A model generated the notes under the pieces. It did not search any database. It was not told the origin of the DNA and was given only the letters and a program-made list of their open reading frames with translations. A stretch of DNA of 64,000 nt from contig JAIYDC010000081.1 of assembly GCA_027487685.1 (NCBI GenBank), positions 20,334-84,333 on the forward strand. The letters are read 5' to 3'. Positions within the stretch are counted from its first letter, which is position 1. Every line of letters starts with the position of its first letter. Origin of the DNA: Pseudomonadota bacterium. Its GTDB lineage: Bacteria > Bdellovibrionota > Bacteriovoracia > Bacteriovoracales > Bacteriovoracaceae. Of this stretch, positions 59,366 through 64,000 are shown piece after piece. Both the position numbers and the translations under genes were made by a program.

Positions 59366-60571
59366 TTATAAATTAAGCATGGGTTCAATCTCGTCGAGAG
59401 TCACCGCTCCCTCGCCACTCACGTGAAAAATCACGAGGGTCGCGCGAATCTGCGTCTCGTTCGTTGGTCTAACAGGAAGTCCTTGGGCGCGCATTAAAGC
59501 GTCGAGAAGAATCCGCTGGTCGTCGTAATTCCTGGTATCATAGCTCCCCTCCCGAAGCTTGAGGCAACCGACACTCGGGACGAGGAAGGGATGAGAAGAC
59601 GCACGGTCGGTGTTCTGGATTCCGGTTCCATGGACTCTCAGGTTGGAACGACCCAGAGTTCTTGCGAGGAGGGACTCCTGCCACCAGTTCTTCTGGAGTT
59701 CCCTCTCTGGTAGGATTTTCTTCACCGCCGCTTCGTCCGCGAAGTTTAGAATGAGTCGGCGGTTGCGGCCAAACTCCAACTGCTTGTCAGCAAGTGGCAT
59801 TACGCCGTCGATGAAATAAACACCCGCAGGAGTTTCTCCGTTTTCGTGGTGAAAAGGTAGTTTTAGCCGCGAGTACGCGAGGGCGGGAAGGTGAAATGCT
59901 CTCGCCCCTGTCTTGAGAAACTTTGAGTTTTTCTGCCGAATCGTCAAAAGACAGGGCCGGCTCCTATCCGGACGGCACGCGACGAACACGACGATTCCTC
60001 CAGACTTAGAGTCCTGGATGATCGAGGCCGGCTCCTCGAAAGAAGCTTCGTGAGTCCGAGCTCCTATGATGGTCTTGTAGGATTCTAAGAACTCACTGTT
60101 TCGAAGCTCAACCTCGGCGATTTCCGCTGCAAGTCCTCCGTCACGAAGAGCTTGTGCGTGGTTAAAAACGATCACGAGAGTCCGCCGATCAAGGACACCT
60201 GAAAGAGAGGTTTGAACAAGATTCCGCACCTTTCCTAGCTGAGATTCTTCTGCCTGAAGCTTGAGACCAAGGAGGAGCATTCGGACTCGCTCGGGAGCTT
60301 CGAAGGCGGAAGCATCGATGGCCTCCCAGCGCTTGAGCGCCTCGGCGGTGCGGACACCTGACTGGTCTTCGGCGACCATGTCCCAGAGAGCATCTACCAG
60401 AAATTTAGCATCCACCCGAGTGAGGCCCAAAGCATTCACGTTACCCCCGCGCTCGAGAATCGAGCGGAAGACATCGTAGACATCCGGCGCCGTCAGTGTA
60501 AGTGCCATCCCAGAGGGCGACGCCAACGACAGCACAAGGGCATAGAGGGGCAAGGAAATGAGCTTTCTCAT
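59366..60571 (-). CDS. Secreted L,D-transpeptidase (YkuD-like)
   Basis: 401 residues from the ATG at 60571. Signal peptide MRKLISLPLYALVLSLASPS. A YkuD-type catalytic motif is near the C-terminus: LRVHGTGIQN, then about 18 residues later VPSVGCLKLR (HxG...SxGCxxL/R, catalytic Cys). The preceding ENGETPAGVYFIDG strand is common to this fold. It would link or edit peptidoglycan through diaminopimelate. The N-terminal 200 residues are helical and unknown. Confidence 0.8.
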   Translation of the reverse strand: MRKLISLPLYALVLSLASPSGMALTLTAPDVYDVFRSILERGGNVNALGLTRVDAKFLVDALWDMVAEDQSGVRTAEALKRWEAIDASAFEAPERVRMLLLGLKLQAEESQLGKVRNLVQTSLSGVLDRRTLVIVFNHAQALRDGGLAAEIAEVELRNSEFLESYKTIIGARTHEASFEEPASIIQDSKSGGIVVFVACRPDRSRPCLLTIRQKNSKFLKTGARAFHLPALAYSRLKLPFHHENGETPAGVYFIDGVMPLADKQLEFGRNRRLILNFADEAAVKKILPERELQKNWWQESLLARTLGRSNLRVHGTGIQNTDRASSHPFLVPSVGCLKLREGSYDTRNYDDQRILLDALMRAQGLPVRPTNETQIRATLVIFHVSGEGAVTLDEIEPMLNL

Positions 60572-60780
60572 GTCGCGGAGTATACTTCGGAAAGTCAAAA
60601 CCTCTTGTGGGGTGAGTAAAAGTTAGTCAGTCGCCAAATGAATATACATTTGCTGTCCGGGGACCTGGGGATGCAAAGCTAAGTTGAAGTTATCCCATAG
60701 AATTGGGAATTCAGAAGTTGGAATGGGGCTTGCAGAAATTGGAGATTATTACCTTAGGTACTAAAAACAAAGGACAATTT

Positions 60781-61320
60781 ATGAAGTTCTCCAAAGTACT
60801 CTGTGCCGTAGCAACCCTAGCGTTTTCATCCCTGGCCTTTGGGCTTGATTGTGCCCTAGTGAGTATCTATCAAATCACAGAACAAAGAACACGTATCGCC
60901 ACAGCATCATCTCTTCAAGAGATTAGGTTTCGTAAATCAGGCGAAGCTTACGTGAAAGCCTTCATAGTACCATCGATCGATAGATTTAGCTTAGAACCCG
61001 CGTATGATGCGATAAAAGAAGACTACAGGTCAATTATGAGCGAAGCAATCACACATCTCCCTACAAATGGAGGTCAGATAGAATTATTAGGACCTGCACG
61101 TATACGTCTTGCTAGGAGAATAGGATCAGGCGTCGATCGCTACACTCTAAGTCCTGCCCAATTTAGAGGCGGGCCTGAGATCACAACGAAAACGGGTCGA
61201 AATCAGCTAAGGGATAAAATCGTCTCATCGAACATGTATGTTATAAATGTTAGAGGGGAGCCTCGGGAGATTAAGATTGAAAATACAATCGAGTTTTTCT
61301 GTGGGTACAGTAATTATTAA
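60781..61320 (+). CDS. Hypothetical secreted protein, AT-richer than neighbours
   Basis: 179 residues. Signal peptide MKFSKVLCAVATLAFSSLAFG, then LDCALVSIYQITEQ and a soluble beta/alpha domain with a final Cys (EFFCGYSNY), so a Cys-Cys pair may close the fold. AAAGGACAATTT precedes the ATG. The codon usage (AGA, AGG, ATA) and the AT content differ from nearby genes. I do not recognise the family. Transfer is possible. Confidence 0.72.
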   Translation: MKFSKVLCAVATLAFSSLAFGLDCALVSIYQITEQRTRIATASSLQEIRFRKSGEAYVKAFIVPSIDRFSLEPAYDAIKEDYRSIMSEAITHLPTNGGQIELLGPARIRLARRIGSGVDRYTLSPAQFRGGPEITTKTGRNQLRDKIVSSNMYVINVRGEPREIKIENTIEFFCGYSNY

Positions 61321-61341
61321 TTGCTTCCAAAACTAGGTTAA

Positions 61342-61382
61342 AAGACGCCCTCGGGGAGCTTAACTAAACAGCTTCCCGAGGA
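61342..61382 (-). terminator. Hairpin terminator overlapping a stop codon
   Basis: CCTCGGGGAGC and GCTTCCCGAGG (61349-61381) form an 11-bp stem with one G-U pair. The 3' arm of the minus-strand message runs past the TAA of the 128-residue gene and is followed by GCGTCTTTTAA. It is a plausible end of the 63459-61360 transcript. Confidence 0.6.
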
Positions 61383-61746
61383 GCCCTTTCTTCTTCACCG
61401 TCTCATTCACAACGATCTCCCCGTACTTCTCAAAGACCCCGCGAAATGTCGCCAGATCCTTCGCCCCGTCGATGCCGATGTTATAATCCTGAACCGAAAT
61501 CAACCGAACCTCACGAACTGAGAGCTCTTCACCGACCCTGAGGGCGAAGGCCTTAAGGTCGTCGAGATTTAAGAATGTCAGACGCTCGTGGTCCGCATCA
61601 GGAACCGCCTTCGACAGTTCCCGCAATTGACCCGCATCGATGAAGCCATCGTCAGAAAAGAAGTAGACCACAGCATAGCTCGCAGGCCTAAACTCCTGGT
61701 CCTGATTCTGGGAGGTCTGAAAATGGTAAATGAGCTTCAGGGGCAT
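61360..61746 (-). CDS. Hypothetical protein
   Basis: 128 residues, soluble, not recognised. The N-terminal strand reads MPLKLIYHFQ, then YAVVYFFSDDGFIDAGQL and a lysine-rich C-terminus (VKKKGLLGKLFS) that might bind membrane. It starts directly after the 570-residue gene's stop (no gap), so the two are co-transcribed and may work together. A terminator hairpin covers its stop codon. Confidence 0.68.
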   Translation of the reverse strand: MPLKLIYHFQTSQNQDQEFRPASYAVVYFFSDDGFIDAGQLRELSKAVPDADHERLTFLNLDDLKAFALRVGEELSVREVRLISVQDYNIGIDGAKDLATFRGVFEKYGEIVVNETVKKKGLLGKLFS

Positions 61747-63459
61747 TTAGGTTTCCTCGTAGTGGCCGAAGTCGAGGGCAATCTTCCCGTTCGGGAGGAG
61801 TTCCACCTCTACTCCGTCGGTCGTGGACCTTGCCGTCGCCCGAGTGGGGTCGATCATTTTCATGAAAGCGAACTGCCGGTGGGTCCGGATCGAGACGGCC
61901 TTTTTATAGCTCGTAGGATTGTAGAGATTAACTCGGCGGACGTCGAGGTAGGAGAGCTCATGAGGGGCAGTCGTGCGAATCCTCCAAAGGCCAAAGACGT
62001 CGTCGTCCATTTGGACCTCGGGTTGAACAAAACTTAAGTAACGGAAGATGTGAGTCCAGAATTTCTCGCGGTCGGGGTTCTCTCCTAGCGGTGCTCCGTC
62101 GAAGATGATGAGGCGACCATCACCGAGTTCGCAGATCTGGGTCGCAGTCATGAAGTTCACCGACTGCATCCGGATGCTGTTCTCCAAAAGAAAAAGCTGG
62201 AGCCGCTTCTCGTGACCCTCACCAAGGCCCGAGCGGTCGAGAAGGACACGCTGACCCAACATGAAAAGCTTCAGCATCTGAGCAAAGCTCGTTCGCGTCA
62301 GGGAAGCCCCGTTGAAGAACTTAATTTTATGCTGACCCTGATCGATCGCTTCAGGGGTGAACTCAAGGCCCACCCGGTTTTGATAAAGCCAGCGGTAGTT
62401 CCGGTACAGGAAGCGGCGAAGGCCTACTTTTTCAAAGTGATCCACCTGCTCTCCAGAATAGAGATCAGCAACACCGAAAGGCCGCCATTCCTCGTCCGAA
62501 TTAGACACCGCCGGGACGAGCTTATAGGCAAGCTCCAGAGTCCTGGCGCCGAAGTGCTCAGATAGAATCCAGCGGAGTGACTCCTTCTTTTCGTCCGGAG
62601 TCAGGAGTGCACTTGAAACCTGATCTCCGTTCACGAAATGCTGGAAGAGGTCTCGGGTGTATTCGAGCTGCGACTTCCCTGTGGGAAGTGATCGGAGGAT
62701 GGTCTCTTTGGGAGAGGCACCGAGGGTCACGATCTTCTGGACTCCGGACCAGAATGGGGCCAGGGCCGACTCTGACGCGGAGGAGAACAACTGCCCAACC
62801 TCCCCGGTAAAGCGCTCCTTGAGTTCAGCTTCCGACCGCGGATCAGTCAGGTCTGTTCCCTCCGGGTGGGCCTTTCGGAGGAAGCGGGAAAATCCCTGCT
62901 CAAAGGCCAGCGATGAGTCGTCTAGAAAGGAGGAACTCATCCCGTCCTGGAAGAAGAAAAATTGGCTCCCCCAAAGTGGGGCCTTAATCTTGCTGGTCCC
63001 GAGGAACGGGCCAAAGGCCTGAAGAAAGGAGGCGAAAGACTGGAAGACCTTGGGTTCGAAAAAAGAAAACATTTTGTTGAGGTTCTGTTCCTGGTCCAAG
63101 GCCGCGAGGTGAACTCCGGACTTTCCGACCGAGAGTACTCTGGCCGCAGAAACTGGGACTCCACCATTGGGCATAAACGGCGCTGGAGTTAAGGGAAGGA
63201 GCCAGCAGAACTTTCGACCGTGCTGCGTCAGTAACTGTGTGAGGCGGAGGAGGTCCCGCTCCGGACGAACCCTGCCGAAGTCCCATTCGGTGGCGCTCTC
63301 CGCGTGAAAGCCCCAGTAAAGAGGAAGAAAAATCACTTCATCCACGGGGCATTGTAGAATTCTAGTCTCCCAAAGTGCTGCCGAGGTCTTCCAATAAAAG
63401 AACCACTGCTCTCCCGGTCTGACCGGATCAAATTTTTTCGAACTTTCAAGGTAGGTCAC
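61747..63459 (-). CDS. Hypothetical protein, possibly TIM-barrel-like
   Basis: 570 residues with no signal peptide. The N-terminus (EVIFLPLYWGFHAES, EWDFGRVRPERDLLRLTQLL, FCWLLPLTPAPFMPNGGVP) resembles the first part of glycoside-hydrolase TIM barrels such as GH42/GH35, but no catalytic pair is evident to me. Later there is DGRLIIFDGAPLGENPDRE, as in a GATase-like or trimerisation region. The start is GTG at 63459, which is the only start in the frame near there. Confidence 0.6.
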   Translation of the reverse strand: MTYLESSKKFDPVRPGEQWFFYWKTSAALWETRILQCPVDEVIFLPLYWGFHAESATEWDFGRVRPERDLLRLTQLLTQHGRKFCWLLPLTPAPFMPNGGVPVSAARVLSVGKSGVHLAALDQEQNLNKMFSFFEPKVFQSFASFLQAFGPFLGTSKIKAPLWGSQFFFFQDGMSSSFLDDSSLAFEQGFSRFLRKAHPEGTDLTDPRSEAELKERFTGEVGQLFSSASESALAPFWSGVQKIVTLGASPKETILRSLPTGKSQLEYTRDLFQHFVNGDQVSSALLTPDEKKESLRWILSEHFGARTLELAYKLVPAVSNSDEEWRPFGVADLYSGEQVDHFEKVGLRRFLYRNYRWLYQNRVGLEFTPEAIDQGQHKIKFFNGASLTRTSFAQMLKLFMLGQRVLLDRSGLGEGHEKRLQLFLLENSIRMQSVNFMTATQICELGDGRLIIFDGAPLGENPDREKFWTHIFRYLSFVQPEVQMDDDVFGLWRIRTTAPHELSYLDVRRVNLYNPTSYKKAVSIRTHRQFAFMKMIDPTRATARSTTDGVEVELLPNGKIALDFGHYEET

Positions 63460-63573
63460 GGCTTCATTTTATCTCGATCAAAGCTAAGAAGTGTATCAAA
63501 ATAACGGGACGCATTCCCTTTCCCAAAGCCCGATTTTTTCGCTACACTTTGGCCTCATTAAAAGGATCAACAT

Positions 63574-64000
63574 ATGTGGTTTTTTAGCCCCGAAGAGAAA
63601 GAGCTCCAAAAAGTCTGTCGAGACTTCGCACAGAAGGAGCTTGCCCCTGTGGCGGAGAAGCACGACAACGAGGAAACTTTTAACCTCAAGGCCTTCAAGC
63701 ACATGGGTGATCTGGGCCTCTTCGGGATTACAGCGGACCCGGACTTCGGTGGCTCTGGCATGGGCTGCACCGCTGCGACAATCGTGATGGAAGAGTTCGG
63801 CAAGGCCTGTGCGGGTTCGACACTCTCCTACCTCGCCCACACCATCTTGTGCGTGAATAACCTGAGCAGCAACGGCTCAGCCGAGCAGAAGGCCAAGTAC
63901 CTTCCGAAACTCATCACCGGAGAACACATCGGCTGCATGGGAATGTCCGAGCCCGAGTTCGGCTCCGACGCAGTTGGTATGCAAACACGTGCAGTTCGTA
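63574..64000 (+). CDS. Acyl-CoA dehydrogenase, N-terminal part (cut by window edge)
   Basis: 142 codons up to the window end, in frame from ATG 63574 with AAAGGA 7 bases upstream. It begins MWFFSPEEKELQKVCRDFAQ, then GDLGLFGITADPDFGGSGMG (the N-terminal helical domain) and MGMSEPEFGSDAVGMQTRA, the FAD-binding signature of isovaleryl-CoA/short-chain acyl-CoA dehydrogenases. It oxidises acyl-CoA in fatty acid or branched-chain amino acid breakdown. The catalytic Glu region lies beyond the window. Confidence 0.93.
   Translation, partial: MWFFSPEEKELQKVCRDFAQKELAPVAEKHDNEETFNLKAFKHMGDLGLFGITADPDFGGSGMGCTAATIVMEEFGKACAGSTLSYLAHTILCVNNLSSNGSAEQKAKYLPKLITGEHIGCMGMSEPEFGSDAVGMQTRAVR

Noticed and set aside
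1..64000. Search for tRNA, rRNA, CRISPR arrays, insertion sequences and att sites
   Set aside because: No tRNA-like TTCGA arm in the gaps, no spaced direct repeats, no transposase and no integrase seen on either strand.

Overview
The window looks like chromosomal DNA of a Gram-negative, flagellated bacterium, most plausibly a Bdellovibrionota (Bdellovibrio/Bacteriovorax-like predatory lineage). Supports are the Tol system, LapB, FtsEX-EnvC-like and MotAB genes, an unusually large share of secreted Cys-rich and peptidoglycan-directed proteins, adjacent DUF3015/DUF4105 genes, and a nucleoside-salvage cluster. The lineage is inferred from gene content, not from a search. I see no rRNA, tRNA, CRISPR array, insertion sequence or prophage, and no gap above 300 bases without a gene.

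Layout. 1-6989 (minus): the start of gshB, a lipoprotein aminopeptidase, then a tightly overlapped run (yciB-like, LOG family, GNAT, unknown, CPBP protease), miaB-ybaN and a WYL-type regulator. 7077-9953: a lone plus-strand gene, then motA-motB-rluA. 10099-15337 (minus): a small gene, pabB, dnaB, rplI, a DUF2232 membrane protein and a single ORF that joins ribosomal proteins S6 and S18. 15511-17202: a large multi-TM protein with a Gly/Ser linker. 17377-19747 (plus): three paralogous secreted proteins built on repeated C-x13-C pairs. 19794-22317: icd with a 39-codon leader ORF, and a divergent LysR regulator. 22462-27301 (plus): a secreted protein with six 34-residue repeats, a lipoprotein, two DUF3015 proteins and a DUF4105 protein. 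27308-33296: rng, nupC, and the deoA-punA-cdd salvage operon. 33339-43978: a DnaQ-like exonuclease, then (minus) ftsE-ftsX-envC-like-ctpA-xseA-M23 peptidase-degenerate histidine kinase, and an HD phosphohydrolase. 44036-53467 (minus): a small protein, an enhancer-binding-protein-like regulator without GAFTGA, and a long probable operon sppA-lapB-SH3 protein-two unknowns-tolQ-tolR-tolA/tonB-like-tolB. 53528-64000: a secreted phospholipase D family protein, rlmN, three consecutive secreted proteins with cysteine-peptidase/transglutaminase/L,D-transpeptidase-like signatures, several unknowns, and the start of an acyl-CoA dehydrogenase.

How it fits together. Much of the window is envelope biology: septal hydrolase control (FtsEX/EnvC-like), outer-membrane constriction (Tol), LPS control (LapB), membrane proteolysis (SppA, CtpA, CPBP) and secreted wall enzymes. 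Salvage genes (NupC, DeoA, PunA, Cdd, Rng) would suit a cell living on host nucleic acids. The most unusual items are the S6-S18 fusion, the C-x13-C secreted family, the 34-residue repeat protein, an intrinsic terminator inside the signal-peptide coding region of the DUF4105 gene, and a perfect 14-bp hairpin that holds the start codon of the secreted cysteine-peptidase-like gene. Many genes overlap by ATGA/GTGA/TTGA junctions, so translational coupling is common.
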